From: Branchiibius hedensis
GTDB lineage: Bacteria; Actinomycetota; Actinomycetes; Actinomycetales; Dermatophilaceae
NCBI RefSeq assembly: GCF_900108585.1
Contig: NZ_UESZ01000001.1
Location: 2,604,001-2,668,000 of the forward strand
DNA length: 64,000 nucleotides
Direction: 5' to 3'
Under the pieces are notes generated by a model that saw only the letters and a list, made by a program, of their open reading frames with translations, made no database searches and was not told the DNA's origin. Shown in pieces: positions 25,281 through 34,023 of this stretch (its first letter is position 1; each line of letters starts with the position of its first letter). The position numbers were made by a program, and so were the translations under genes.

Positions 25281-26005
25281 ATCCCCGCCAACGGCGAGGT
25301 CTGATCCTCATCGTGATCTCAGCCATCGTGGCCCTGGCCACGTTCTTCGTGGTGACCAGCTACGTGGCGTCCGTGAACAGCCAGGTCGGTGCGAAAGTCA
25401 CCGTTTACCGGGCCACTCAGGCCATCGAGGCATACACCCCGTTGAGTGCCAGCAACCTGCAACCCGTCGAGGTACCGGCCCGCTGGGCAGCGCAATCGTC
25501 CGTGCTGACGTTGTCCCAGCTGCAGGGTCGGCGGATCGGTTTCCGGGTCAACTCCGGCACCACGATCAGCTCGGACATGCTCATCCCCAGCTCCAGCCTC
25601 AACCGCGACGAGCGGGAGGTCGCGATCGACGTCGACCCCGTCACCGGGATCGCCGGTCGGGTCCGGCCCGGGGACCGGGTGGACATCTACGCGGTGTACG
25701 GCGATGTGCCCGGCTTACCGAAATCCGTCAAGGTCCTCACCCGAGACGTGCGGGTGATCTCCATCGCCGGTCAGCAGACGGTGACCAACCAGACCACCAA
25801 CGGCACGAACCAGAGCCAGGTGATCCCCGTGACGCTGGCGTTGCTGCCCAAGGACGCCATGGCGGTCACCTACGCGGCCAACTTCGCCCAGGAGGTCCGG
25901 CTGATCGGCCTGCCGAGCGACGTCGGCACCGACCGCAAGGACGACATCAGCGAGTACGACGCCAGCCAGTTGGGTGGCAAAGCAGTCCCGGAGGCCACCA
26001 AATGA
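25277..26005 (+). CDS. cpaB: Flp pilus assembly protein CpaB/RcpC
   Basis: 242 residues. One N-terminal TM (GLILIVISAIVALATFFVVTSYV), then an SAF domain (VYRATQAIEAYTPLSASNL) and the RcpC half (GIAGRVRPGDRVDIYAVYG). In Gram-negatives it sits near the secretin; in this monoderm-type setting it would face the wall and may help the fibre pass through. GTGA overlap with the gene before, ATGA with the one after. Confidence 0.9.
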   Translation: MNPRQRRGLILIVISAIVALATFFVVTSYVASVNSQVGAKVTVYRATQAIEAYTPLSASNLQPVEVPARWAAQSSVLTLSQLQGRRIGFRVNSGTTISSDMLIPSSSLNRDEREVAIDVDPVTGIAGRVRPGDRVDIYAVYGDVPGLPKSVKVLTRDVRVISIAGQQTVTNQTTNGTNQSQVIPVTLALLPKDAMAVTYAANFAQEVRLIGLPSDVGTDRKDDISEYDASQLGGKAVPEATK

Positions 26006-27540
26006 GCGACGTCGTCATCGGTCTCGGCGACCAGAACCTGGTCGCCGACCTCACCGGAATCCTGCAGGAGATCGACGACGTGTCGATCAAGGCCGTGGCG
26101 ACCACGACCCAGGAACTGATCGACCTCAGCCGCCGGATGCGCCCGGACATCGTCATCGCCTACAGCGAAATCGGCCCCGAGCCGATCACGGAGATCATCC
26201 GGGACATCACCGCGCAACGCCCGGACGTCGCCGTCCTGGAGGTGTCCGACACGCGCACACCGGCCACCGTCGTCAAGGCCATGGAGGCCGGCGCCCGCGG
26301 CGTGATCGCCTACCCGTTCTCCTTCCCGGACGTCTCCAGTCGGCTGGAACTGGCCCAGGAATGGGTCTCCCACATCCGCAAGTTCCAGACCGGGGCCGAG
26401 GCATCCGGTCGCCAACGCGGAACCGTCCTGAGCGTCGTCGGAGCCAAGGGCGGCGTCGGCACGACCACCATCGCGACGCATCTGGCGCAAGACCATGTCC
26501 TGAAGCACCCGGACGCGAAGGTGTGCCTGGTGGATGTCGACGTCGAGAAGGGCGACATCGGCGCCGTACTCGATGTCCGGCAATCGGTGTCGATCGCCGA
26601 CGTCGCGAAGGTCGCAGAAGACCTGGGCACCCAGACGGTGCTGGACGCGGTGATCCTGCACGAAACCGGCATCCATGTGCTGCTCGCACCCGCAGACGTC
26701 CGCGAAGCCGACTTCGTCACCCCGGAAGCGCTGCAAGCGATCGTGGAAATCCTGCGCCGTGAATTCGATGTGGTCATCATCGACGGCGGCGGGCACGTCT
26801 CGCCCAGCCAAGCGGCCAGCGTCGAAGTCGCCGACGAAGTGCTGGTCGTCACCACCGCGGACGTGATGTCGGTGCGCGCGATGCGCCGCCGGATGATGGC
26901 CTGGACGGCCCTGTCGGTCGGCGACGAGTCGACGATGCGGGTGCTGGTCAACAAGGTGGACAAGCAGAGCATCTTCCCCGCCTCCGCTGTCCCGCGGCTG
27001 ACCACCGCACGCGTGACCGAGACCAGGATCCCGATGTCGACCCGACTGCTGGAAGTCGCTCAGAACGAACGCAATCCGCGCGCCATCACCGAGGTCGCCT
27101 GGTGGCGACTGTTGTCGGAGTTGCGCCGCGAGGTGGGCCTGGAGCGACCGTCGGCGATCCCGCCCGCGACAGCCGTGCCGCGCACCCGACGCCGCAAACG
27201 CGAGGCCGGTGGCGTCTCATTGGAGAACGCTGCCCTGATCCCGTTCGTGCTCGTGCTCGCCGCCGTCGCCTGGCAGTTGGCGGTCACTGGCATCACGTTC
27301 ATCTGGGCCGGCCACGCCACCACTGCGGCGGCACGGGCGTACGCGGTGAGCCACCAGACCTCATCCGCCCGATCTGCCGCCGTCGATGCCCTCCCGGGCC
27401 CGTTTGCCTCTGGCCTGGCGGTGGCGACACCCACCAAAGGCTCCATCTCCGTGACCGTGAACATCCCGATGGGCTTCGGCAACGTGGTGGGCCTACCCAC
27501 CACGTTGACGACAAGTCGCTCGGTGGTGGCCGAACCGTGA
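26002..27540 (+). CDS. cpaE: CpaE/TadZ ATPase fused to a TadE-like pseudopilin
   Basis: 512 residues in one uninterrupted frame. Residues 1-125: receiver-like domain (RMRPDIVIAYSEIG, GARGVIAYPF). Residues 140-385: MinD/ParA-type ATPase with deviant Walker A GAKGGVGTTT (K149; second Lys replaced by T154, as in many CpaE) and EFDVVIIDGGG. Residues 386-400 are basic and Pro-rich. Then EAGGVSLENA and a hydrophobic helix to about 432, followed by about 80 residues of TadE character. E408 is at +5 if cleavage falls between G403 and G404. CpaE normally ends near residue 400, so this is a fusion. ATGA overlaps cpaB upstream; GTGA overlaps the separate tadE downstream. Confidence 0.85.
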   Translation: MSDVVIGLGDQNLVADLTGILQEIDDVSIKAVATTTQELIDLSRRMRPDIVIAYSEIGPEPITEIIRDITAQRPDVAVLEVSDTRTPATVVKAMEAGARGVIAYPFSFPDVSSRLELAQEWVSHIRKFQTGAEASGRQRGTVLSVVGAKGGVGTTTIATHLAQDHVLKHPDAKVCLVDVDVEKGDIGAVLDVRQSVSIADVAKVAEDLGTQTVLDAVILHETGIHVLLAPADVREADFVTPEALQAIVEILRREFDVVIIDGGGHVSPSQAASVEVADEVLVVTTADVMSVRAMRRRMMAWTALSVGDESTMRVLVNKVDKQSIFPASAVPRLTTARVTETRIPMSTRLLEVAQNERNPRAITEVAWWRLLSELRREVGLERPSAIPPATAVPRTRRRKREAGGVSLENAALIPFVLVLAAVAWQLAVTGITFIWAGHATTAAARAYAVSHQTSSARSAAVDALPGPFASGLAVATPTKGSISVTVNIPMGFGNVVGLPTTLTTSRSVVAEP

Positions 27541-27887
27541 GCAGGTCCGCCCGCCACCCAGAGCGGGGTACGGCGGCCGTGGAGTTGGCGGGCCTGATCC
27601 CGATCCTGCTGTTGGCTGCCCTGGTCGCCCTCCAATTCGGGATCGTCGGATGGACAACCCTGTCCGCCGGCTGGGCCGCCCGGGACGCCGCCCGGGCCGC
27701 GACCCTGGGCAAGGACCCCGCGCAAGCGGCCCGAGGAGCGCTGCCCGGCAACCTGTCCGCCGAGTCCATCACCGGTGGCGCGACGGGCGACGCCCAGCGC
27801 TACACCGTGCAGGTGCACATCCCCAGCCTGATTCTGATCGACCTGGGGTCGGTCTCCCGAACCGTCGAAATGCCGGACATCAAATGA
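27537..27887 (+). CDS. TadE-like minor pilin
   Basis: 116 residues. Leader SRSARHPERG, then TAAVELAGL with Glu at +5, and a hydrophobic helix (IPILLLAALVALQFGIVGW): a class III signal. The short C-terminal part resembles the end of the preceding fusion protein, including a common D-A-A-R-A-A motif after the helix. Likely a minor pilin that primes Flp assembly. GTG 27537 overlaps the fusion stop; its own stop overlaps cpaF. Confidence 0.88.
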   Translation: MSRSARHPERGTAAVELAGLIPILLLAALVALQFGIVGWTTLSAGWAARDAARAATLGKDPAQAARGALPGNLSAESITGGATGDAQRYTVQVHIPSLILIDLGSVSRTVEMPDIK

Positions 27888-29188
27888 AACGCAACTACGC
27901 CTCCTTCGCCGGTGCTCTACCGGTCGGCGCGACCCGCGAAGACGACTCTCTGGTAGGCCGATTCAGGGCTCTCCTCCTGGAAGAAGTCGACCTCAACGCG
28001 CTGAGCAAACTGGATGCCGGTCAACGTCGCGCTCGCCTGGAGCGGGTGATCGCTCACCTCGTCTCGCGCGAGGGGGTGATCCTCAGCGCCAGCGAACGAA
28101 ACCAACTGATCCGCCGGGTTGTCGACGAGGCGGTCGGTCTCGGTGTCCTCGAACCGATCCTGGCCGACCCCTCCATCAGCGAGATCATGATCAACGGGCA
28201 CGAAACGATCTTCGTCGAGCGCAACGGCCGCCTGGAGCGATGGCCGGCACCCTTCAGCAGCGAGGAACAGTTGCTGCAGACGATCGACCGCATCGTGTCG
28301 ACGGTCAACCGCCGCGTGGACGAGTCGAGCCCGATGGCGGACGCCCGGCTGCCCGCTGACACCCGCCTGCCGCGCGGTGCTCGCGTCAACGTCGTCCTGC
28401 CACCGCTGGCGCTCAACGGCCCGACCGTCACCATCCGGCTGTTCCCCGTGTCGCTGCCGCTCAGCCGCCTGATCGAGATGGGCACCCTCGATCAACGCAC
28501 CGCGCTCCTGCTGCAGACCTGCGTCGAAACCCGCCTGAACGTCGTGGTTTCCGGCGGCACCGGCTCCGGCAAAACCACCCTGCTCAACGCGCTGTCGACG
28601 TTCATCGACCCCCGCGAGCGCATCATCACCATCGAGGACGCTGCCGAACTGAGCCTGAACCAACCGCACACCATCCGTCTGGAGACCCGGCCCGCGAACG
28701 TGGAGGGCCGCGGGGCGGTGTCGGTGCGTGACCTCGTGCGCAACTCCCTGCGCATGCGTCCCGATCGGATCATCGTCGGCGAATGCCGCGGCGGAGAAGC
28801 GCTCGACATGCTCCAGGCGATGAACACCGGCCACGAGGGTTCGCTCACAACGGTGCACGCCAACTCCCCCGACGATGCCCTGTCCCGGCTGGAGACCCTG
28901 GCGTCGATGAGCGACGTCGAAGTGCCCTTCCACGCGTTGCGCGACCAGGTGAACTCGGCCATCGACGTGATCGTCCAGTTGACGCGCGCCCCGGACGGCG
29001 CCCGCCGCGTGACCAACGTTTCCTTCGTGGCCAGCCGCCGCCAGGAACCGTTCGAACTGATCGAACTGATGACCTGGCAGCCCGCCGACGGACACTCCCC
29101 CGGCCGGTTCGCCGCCACTGCGCTGCCGGAGCAGCTGCGGCGCCGGTTCATCGCCGGCGGCGCCGACCCCCGGTGGTCGACGCCGTGA
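27884..29188 (+). CDS. cpaF: CpaF/TadA pilus assembly ATPase
   Basis: 434-residue hexameric secretion ATPase powering Flp extension (and retraction in some systems). The N-terminal domain includes EPILADPSISEIMINGHETI; Walker A is SGGTGSGKTTLLNAL; ASP and Walker B regions are IITIEDAAELSL and RPDRIIVGECRGGEALDML; the HIS box is in GSLTTVHANSP. Both motifs are intact, so it should be active. ATGA overlap with the tadE gene. Confidence 0.95.
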   Translation: MKRNYASFAGALPVGATREDDSLVGRFRALLLEEVDLNALSKLDAGQRRARLERVIAHLVSREGVILSASERNQLIRRVVDEAVGLGVLEPILADPSISEIMINGHETIFVERNGRLERWPAPFSSEEQLLQTIDRIVSTVNRRVDESSPMADARLPADTRLPRGARVNVVLPPLALNGPTVTIRLFPVSLPLSRLIEMGTLDQRTALLLQTCVETRLNVVVSGGTGSGKTTLLNALSTFIDPRERIITIEDAAELSLNQPHTIRLETRPANVEGRGAVSVRDLVRNSLRMRPDRIIVGECRGGEALDMLQAMNTGHEGSLTTVHANSPDDALSRLETLASMSDVEVPFHALRDQVNSAIDVIVQLTRAPDGARRVTNVSFVASRRQEPFELIELMTWQPADGHSPGRFAATALPEQLRRRFIAGGADPRWSTP

Positions 29189-30111
29189 GCATTCTGCTGA
29201 TCCTGCTGGGGTCCCTGGCTGCCATCGTGCTGTTCTGCCTCGGCATCCGTGAGTTCGGCCTGCACCTGTCGGATCGCCGGCGGGCAGTGATCAGCGCCGA
29301 GGCGGTGACGAGCGCAGACCACGCGGCGGGGCTGATCGACGACGCGGACCGCAGACTGCGGCAGACCCGGCTCGGCCGCTGGCTGGAGAGTGAACTCGAC
29401 CTCGCCGGCATCGATCGGAAGCCGATCGTCATCCTGTTGTCCGGTGTCCTGGTCGCGCTGGTGGCCACGTGGGTGGTCTGGGACTTCCTGGCTCCGGCCC
29501 TTGCCGTCTTCGGTCTCGTCGTCGGTGTCTTCGGCGTCCGCTGGTACCTGCGCCGGGGCCAAGCACGACGCCGTGAGGCCTTCGTCGCCCAACTACCAGA
29601 TCTCGCGCGGGTGCTCGCGAACGCCAGCTACGCCGGCCTCTCGCTGCCCACGGCAATCGGTATCGCCGGCGACGAACTGTCCGAGCCTGCTCGCACCGAA
29701 TTGTCCCGTGTCGCAACACGATTGAAATTCGGAGCCCCGCTGCCAACTGCGCTCGAGGGCCTGCGTGCACGGGTGGGCTCCCGCGAAGCGAACGTCCTGA
29801 TCTCCACTCTGGTCGTCGCCTCGCGAAGCGGCGGCTCCCTGGTGACCGCCTTGCGCAACATCGCCGACACGTTGGAACAGCGCAAGGAGACCCGGCGTGA
29901 GGTGCGTACGACGCTGGCGCAGTCGGTCGCCACCTCCTACATGGTCATCGTGCTCGGCGCGGGATCACTGCTCCTGCTGAACTCCATCGAGCCGGGGACC
30001 GTCCAGAAGATGACGACCTCCCTGCTCGGCCAGGTCGCGCTCATCGTCGCTGGGTTGCTGTTCGGTGGCGGCTACCTGGTGATTCGCCGGATGACCAGGA
30101 TCGAATCGTGA
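29185..30111 (+). CDS. tadB: TadB inner-membrane platform protein
   Basis: 308 residues, T2SSF domain. N-terminal TM, a cytoplasmic loop, two TMs around 90-125, the cytoplasmic F domain (LPDLARVLANASYAGLSLPTAI, RSGGSLVTALRNIADTLEQR), then two C-terminal TMs. Forms the platform with TadC. GTG 29185 overlaps the cpaF stop (GTGA), which decides the start. Confidence 0.92.
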   Translation: MSILLILLGSLAAIVLFCLGIREFGLHLSDRRRAVISAEAVTSADHAAGLIDDADRRLRQTRLGRWLESELDLAGIDRKPIVILLSGVLVALVATWVVWDFLAPALAVFGLVVGVFGVRWYLRRGQARRREAFVAQLPDLARVLANASYAGLSLPTAIGIAGDELSEPARTELSRVATRLKFGAPLPTALEGLRARVGSREANVLISTLVVASRSGGSLVTALRNIADTLEQRKETRREVRTTLAQSVATSYMVIVLGAGSLLLLNSIEPGTVQKMTTSLLGQVALIVAGLLFGGGYLVIRRMTRIES

Positions 30112-31019
30112 ACTGGGCCGTCGGGGCCGTGCCGGGGCTGGTGGCCATGATCGCCGTCCTGACCTTTGCCCGCGGCTACCGGATGTTGCGCTCAGATCCC
30201 GCACTGGACCTCGGCGCCGAAGAGATCGCCCTGTTGCGCGGCGCCGAACAGCAACGCTCCAAAGGCCAGAGCGCGCTGGCTTCGCTCTCCTACCGCTTCG
30301 TGCCGCTGTTGCGGCGGCTCCTTCCGGACAGCGCGCTGCGGTGGCTACAGCGCCAGGTCGACACAGCGGGACGCCCAGACTGCCTCGACGTCGACTCGAT
30401 GCTGGCCAAGACCGCGCAGTGGTCCATCATCCTGAGCCCGGCATTCGTCATCTTCCTGCTCAAGGGCAACCTGCCCTTCCTCGTCCTGTGCGTGCTGGCC
30501 GTGACCATCCTGCCGCTCGCCCGCCTGTCGGGGCTGGCCCGCAAGCGCCGTGAACGCATCGACGCTGATCTGCCCGACTTCCTCGACGTGCTGGCCGTGA
30601 CGGTGACGGCCGGCATCGGATTCCGCGCTGCCCTCGCCACGGTCGCCGACCGGTTCGGCGGCCCGCTCGGTGAGGAGATCCAGCTCACCCTGCGCCAGAT
30701 CGACAACGGAGCGACCGTGCGCTCCGCGTTCGTCGGGTTGCGGGCACGCGCCAACTCCGAGGCCGTCGAGGACTTCGTCACGGCCTACCTGCAAGCCGAG
30801 GAACTCGGCGCGCCCCTCGTGGACACCTTGACCCACATCGCCGACGACATGCGCAAGGCGCACGCCCAGCGGCTGCGGCAGAAGGCAGCTCGGGTGGAGC
30901 CGCGGGTCACGTTGGTGGTGACGATGGTCATGGTGCCGGGCATCCTGGTGATCTTCCTGGTCGGCCTGTATTTCGCCGTCGGCGGCGACCAACTCAAGGG
31001 GTTGTTCGGGGGTGCCTAG
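30108..31019 (+). CDS. tadC: TadC inner-membrane platform protein
   Basis: 303 residues, T2SSF family. Membrane segments near 5-20, 103-142 and at the C-terminus (MVMVPGILVIFLVGLYFAV), with the cytoplasmic F domain LPDFLDVLAVTVTAGIGFRAAL and AEELGAPLVDTLTHIADDMR. Partner of TadB. The start overlaps tadB by four bases; the kinase gene begins eight bases before its stop. Confidence 0.92.
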   Translation: MNWAVGAVPGLVAMIAVLTFARGYRMLRSDPALDLGAEEIALLRGAEQQRSKGQSALASLSYRFVPLLRRLLPDSALRWLQRQVDTAGRPDCLDVDSMLAKTAQWSIILSPAFVIFLLKGNLPFLVLCVLAVTILPLARLSGLARKRRERIDADLPDFLDVLAVTVTAGIGFRAALATVADRFGGPLGEEIQLTLRQIDNGATVRSAFVGLRARANSEAVEDFVTAYLQAEELGAPLVDTLTHIADDMRKAHAQRLRQKAARVEPRVTLVVTMVMVPGILVIFLVGLYFAVGGDQLKGLFGGA

Positions 31020-32190
31020 TGCAGCGCCGACGATCAACCGGGTCGCCCTCAAAGTCACCCAGTCAGCGTTCGTCATTCGCCTGATCGCCATCGTCGCCGC
31101 ACTGATGGCCTCGTTCGGCCACCCGCTGGACGTCTCGGCGCTCGCCTGTTGCGTGATCGCCGGTCTCACCAGCTACCTCGGGTTGACCCGTCCCGACCTG
31201 CTGGTCGCGGTCACCCGACACCCGTCGATCGCCTTGGTCGATGTCCTGCTCATTGCTTCGGCAACGGCCCTCGGCGGTCCGATCAGCCCGTTCGTGCTCG
31301 CCGTTCTGACCACGGCCGTGCTGCTGGGTCTGTGGGTCGACCTCGTCTCCGGGCTGATCGTCATCGCCACCCTGACCAGCATCTACGCGATCGGGATCTA
31401 CGGCCGCGGCCTCACCGGTAACGACCACGCCATGACCATCGTGGTCGTCCCGTTCGTCTACCTGATGCTGTGGTACCTCGCGTTCACGCTGAAACGAGCG
31501 CTGGACCAACAGGACCGCAACGAACGCACGCTGCGCGATGCCATCGCCACCGCCGCCGCATCCGAGGAGCGCGCAAGCGTGGCGCGGCAATTGCACGACT
31601 CCGTCGCCAAGACGGTCCAGGGCATCGTCATGTCCGCCAGCGCCTTGCCGGTCTATCTGGAACGAGACCCCGGGCGCGCTGTCGACATTGCCTCCGATGT
31701 GCAGGACATGGCAGGGACTGCCGTCCACGAAATCCGGCAGATCATGGGCAACCTGCGCTCGCGCACCTCTGAGCAACCGTTGGGTGAGGCCGCCCTTGAC
31801 GTGATCACGACCTGGCAGCTGCGAACCGGGCGGACTGCGCACATCGAGATTGCACCTGAGGTGGACGCCCACGACGAGGCGATCCGCTACGAGCTGTTGG
31901 TCATCCTGCAGGAGGCATTGGACAACGTGCACAAACACGCGGGAAGCACTGCCGAAGCCAGCGTCAAACTCGCCATCGAGGGCCAGGACTGCCTGCTGGT
32001 CGTCGCGGACAACGGCCGCGGAGCCGACCCGGTCCAAGTGGACCGCGCCGCGAGCGCTGGACACGTGGGTATCAAGGGCCTCCACGAGCGAATGGCCCGC
32101 ATCGGTGGGCGGGTCCTGTGGGACAGCGCACCGGGTGAGGGCACGACCCTGACCTGCACCGTCCACTCGAGGGGGTTGCTGGAGGTATGA
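31012..32190 (+). CDS. NarL-type sensor histidine kinase of the pilus operon
   Basis: 392 residues. About five to six N-terminal membrane helices (residues 17-160) with almost no extracellular sensor loop, then HisKA_3 with H195 in SVARQLHDSVAKTVQ, and an HATPase_c domain (EALDNVHKHAG, VVADNGRGAD, GLHERMARIGG). Probably senses something in the membrane. GTG 31012 overlaps tadC by eight bases, so it is made together with the platform; its own stop overlaps the response regulator (ATGA). Confidence 0.92.
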   Translation: MPSAAPTINRVALKVTQSAFVIRLIAIVAALMASFGHPLDVSALACCVIAGLTSYLGLTRPDLLVAVTRHPSIALVDVLLIASATALGGPISPFVLAVLTTAVLLGLWVDLVSGLIVIATLTSIYAIGIYGRGLTGNDHAMTIVVVPFVYLMLWYLAFTLKRALDQQDRNERTLRDAIATAAASEERASVARQLHDSVAKTVQGIVMSASALPVYLERDPGRAVDIASDVQDMAGTAVHEIRQIMGNLRSRTSEQPLGEAALDVITTWQLRTGRTAHIEIAPEVDAHDEAIRYELLVILQEALDNVHKHAGSTAEASVKLAIEGQDCLLVVADNGRGADPVQVDRAASAGHVGIKGLHERMARIGGRVLWDSAPGEGTTLTCTVHSRGLLEV

Positions 32191-32897
32191 CGACGGAGCA
32201 GGGCAGCCTCGGCGTGTTGATCGTCGACGACAGCCCCGTGGTGCGGACGGGTCTTCGCGCACTCATCGGGACCGAGCCGGACCTTGCGGTGGTCGGTGAG
32301 GCCAGCAACGGCGACGAGGCCATCCGGATGGCGGCGGCCACCCGACCGGACGTCGTGCTACTCGACGTCCGGATGCCACGGCGGGACGGCCTGTCGGTCG
32401 TGGCCGAACTGGCTGGCAGCAGCGCCGTCCTCATGCTGACCTTCACCGACGACCCGAGCGTGATCAGCCAGGCGCTGAGCGCGGGGGCGGTCGGGTATCT
32501 CGTGCACGGCACCTTCGACGCCTCCGCCTTGTCCCACATGATCCGGGGAGCAGCTGCGGGCGTGGGTGCGTTCTCGGGCCCCGCTCTGGCCGCGCTGCGC
32601 ACCACGGCCCAGGTCGAGGCGCCATCCGGGCTGCGTGACGGCGGGCATTCACTGAGTCCACGGCAGGTCGAGGTGATGGACCTGGTCGCCGAGGGTCGGT
32701 CGAACTCCGATATCGCGCGGACCTTGTTCGTCGCCGAGAAAACGGTGAAGAACCACATCAACCAGATCTTCGCCTCGCTGTGCGTCTCCTCCCGCGCGGA
32801 AGCGATCGCCGCGTGGGTCGGCCTGGGGAAACCGGCAGCGAACTTGGGCCCGTCGGTGGGTCCTGGGACCCTGCGACGGGCTCCGCTCGATCCGTAA
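32187..32897 (+). CDS. LuxR/NarL-family response regulator of the pilus operon
   Basis: 236 residues. Receiver domain with D14/D15 and phospho-acceptor D60 in VLLDVRMPRRDG, and T85 as the switch threonine; the normally invariant lysine (YLxK) is histidine (H107). The C-terminal LuxR HTH is clear (LSPRQVEVMDLVAEGRSNSDIA). Pairs with the upstream kinase; the flp promoter directly downstream is the obvious target but is not proven. Confidence 0.92.
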   Translation: MTTEQGSLGVLIVDDSPVVRTGLRALIGTEPDLAVVGEASNGDEAIRMAAATRPDVVLLDVRMPRRDGLSVVAELAGSSAVLMLTFTDDPSVISQALSAGAVGYLVHGTFDASALSHMIRGAAAGVGAFSGPALAALRTTAQVEAPSGLRDGGHSLSPRQVEVMDLVAEGRSNSDIARTLFVAEKTVKNHINQIFASLCVSSRAEAIAAWVGLGKPAANLGPSVGPGTLRRAPLDP

Positions 32898-32936
32898 CTT
32901 CGGTGGTGTCGCCAAGGGGGCTCCCGGAGCCCGAAG
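32898..32936 (+). terminator. Stem-loop between response regulator and flp
   Basis: Inner hairpin GGGCTC-CCG-GAGCCC (32918-32932), with an outer CTTCGG/CCGAAG pair (32898-32903, 32931-32936) that competes with it by two bases. No T-run. It could end the regulatory transcript or act as a processing site that sets flp mRNA apart. Confidence 0.45.
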
Positions 32937-32988
32937 GTGAAGCAGGACAAGGGCTCCCGGCCGCAACCACAAGTTCAAGGAGATCGAA

Positions 32989-33201
32989 ATGCAGAACTAC
33001 TTCGCCGCCCGCATGATGGTCACGCTGCATGTGCTGAAGGCTCGTTACGCCGACCGTGAGCGCGGCGCCTCCGCTCTGGAATACGTCGGCATGGTGATCC
33101 TGGCCGCGCTGCTGGTGGTGGCTGTCATCACCGCCATCAACCCCGCCAACATCAAGGGCACCGTGACGGAGAAGGTGAACGAAATCCTCACCGCACAGTG
33201 A
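32989..33201 (+). CDS. flp: Flp major pilin
   Basis: 70 residues. Leader of 25 residues ending DRERG, then ASALEYVGM with Glu at +5 and Tyr at +6 (the Flp signature) and a single hydrophobic helix; the mature pilin is about 45 residues. AAGGAG lies upstream of ATG 32989. Flanked by hairpins on both sides, consistent with differential abundance of this mRNA. Both Flp-fusion proteins share this N-terminus. Confidence 0.94.
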   Translation: MQNYFAARMMVTLHVLKARYADRERGASALEYVGMVILAALLVVAVITAINPANIKGTVTEKVNEILTAQ

Positions 33202-33221
33202 GTGCATCCCGTCGCACAGGT

Positions 33222-33250
33222 GCGGGGAGCGGCCAGCGGTCGCTCCCCGC
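33222..33250 (+). terminator. Strong hairpin downstream of flp
   Basis: Perfect ten-base stem GCGGGGAGCG/CGCTCCCCGC with a nine-base loop (33232-33240), 20 bases after the flp stop and no T-run. Likely a partial terminator or 3' stabiliser that lets flp be expressed above the TadG-like gene. Confidence 0.6.
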
Positions 33251-33284
33251 TCCTGCACGTCACCAACCAAGAGCTAGGACCCTC

Positions 33285-33923
33285 ATGCGCAACCAGGAAC
33301 GCGGCCAGGCCGTGACCGCCCTCGTGGTTTGCGTGGCGCTTCTCCTGTTGGGCGTCGGGTTCCTGGCGTACGTGAAGTACGACAAGGCAACCGACCAGGC
33401 CAGTGGCCTGCAGACCGCCGCCGACGCGACGGCCCTCGCGGGTGCTCAACAGATCGCCAAGGACGCACCAGCGGCCATCGTCGATGCCCTGCTCAACGGT
33501 CGCAGCCTGTCCGGAATGGGCCAGGGAGCGGCCGCCGATTTCGCCACCCGCAACGACGCCCGTGTCATTGCCTACCGCTACTTCCCCGATTCCGACCGGG
33601 TCGAAGTCACGGTGCAAAGCGCGCACACCCTGGAGTCGGGCCAGCTGGAAACCCGATCTTCGGTAGCTCGCACCGGCATGCGCCTGGGACCGTGCCACCT
33701 GCCGGATGCGCCCACCCCCACACCGACGCCCACCCCTACACCGACGCCGACCACCTCTTCCGCGACGCCCTCACCCACCACGTCAACGCCCCCACCGGAT
33801 GTCGACTCGGTCGCCCGTTGCGGCGACGTCGAGATCCCGATCACCTTCCCGGGCACCGGCGGACCAGCCCACGCACAACCCGGCCACCTGACGTTCCACT
33901 TCGAGCCGCGACTGGATAACTGA
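33285..33923 (+). CDS. TadG-like pilus assembly protein with Pro/Thr-rich spacer
   Basis: 212 residues. The N-terminus NQERGQAVTALVVCVALLLLGV is the Tad (TadG N-terminal) signature: the RG is present but Glu at +5 is absent. A conserved DQASGLQTAADATALAGAQ follows. A PT repeat (PTPTPTPTPTPT) and Thr/Pro-rich spacer (about 143-170) join a short C-terminal domain of about 40 residues. Probably wall-spanning. ATG 33285 is favoured by AGGA; a GTG at 33198 overlapping the flp stop would add 29 residues. Confidence 0.8.
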   Translation: MRNQERGQAVTALVVCVALLLLGVGFLAYVKYDKATDQASGLQTAADATALAGAQQIAKDAPAAIVDALLNGRSLSGMGQGAAADFATRNDARVIAYRYFPDSDRVEVTVQSAHTLESGQLETRSSVARTGMRLGPCHLPDAPTPTPTPTPTPTPTTSSATPSPTTSTPPPDVDSVARCGDVEIPITFPGTGGPAHAQPGHLTFHFEPRLDN

Positions 33924-34023
33924 CCATGGGAGAAGTCCATCCGCAGTCGAAGGTCAGCTATGGTCGAAAACCGTTGCCGCAAGAAGTACCGACGTTGCCT
34001 GTCAATCTGCGAAGGACTCACCC

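Noticed and set aside
33712-33780. PT repeat as a mobile or regulatory repeat
   Set aside because: It is the coding sequence of a Pro/Thr-rich spacer in the TadG-like protein.
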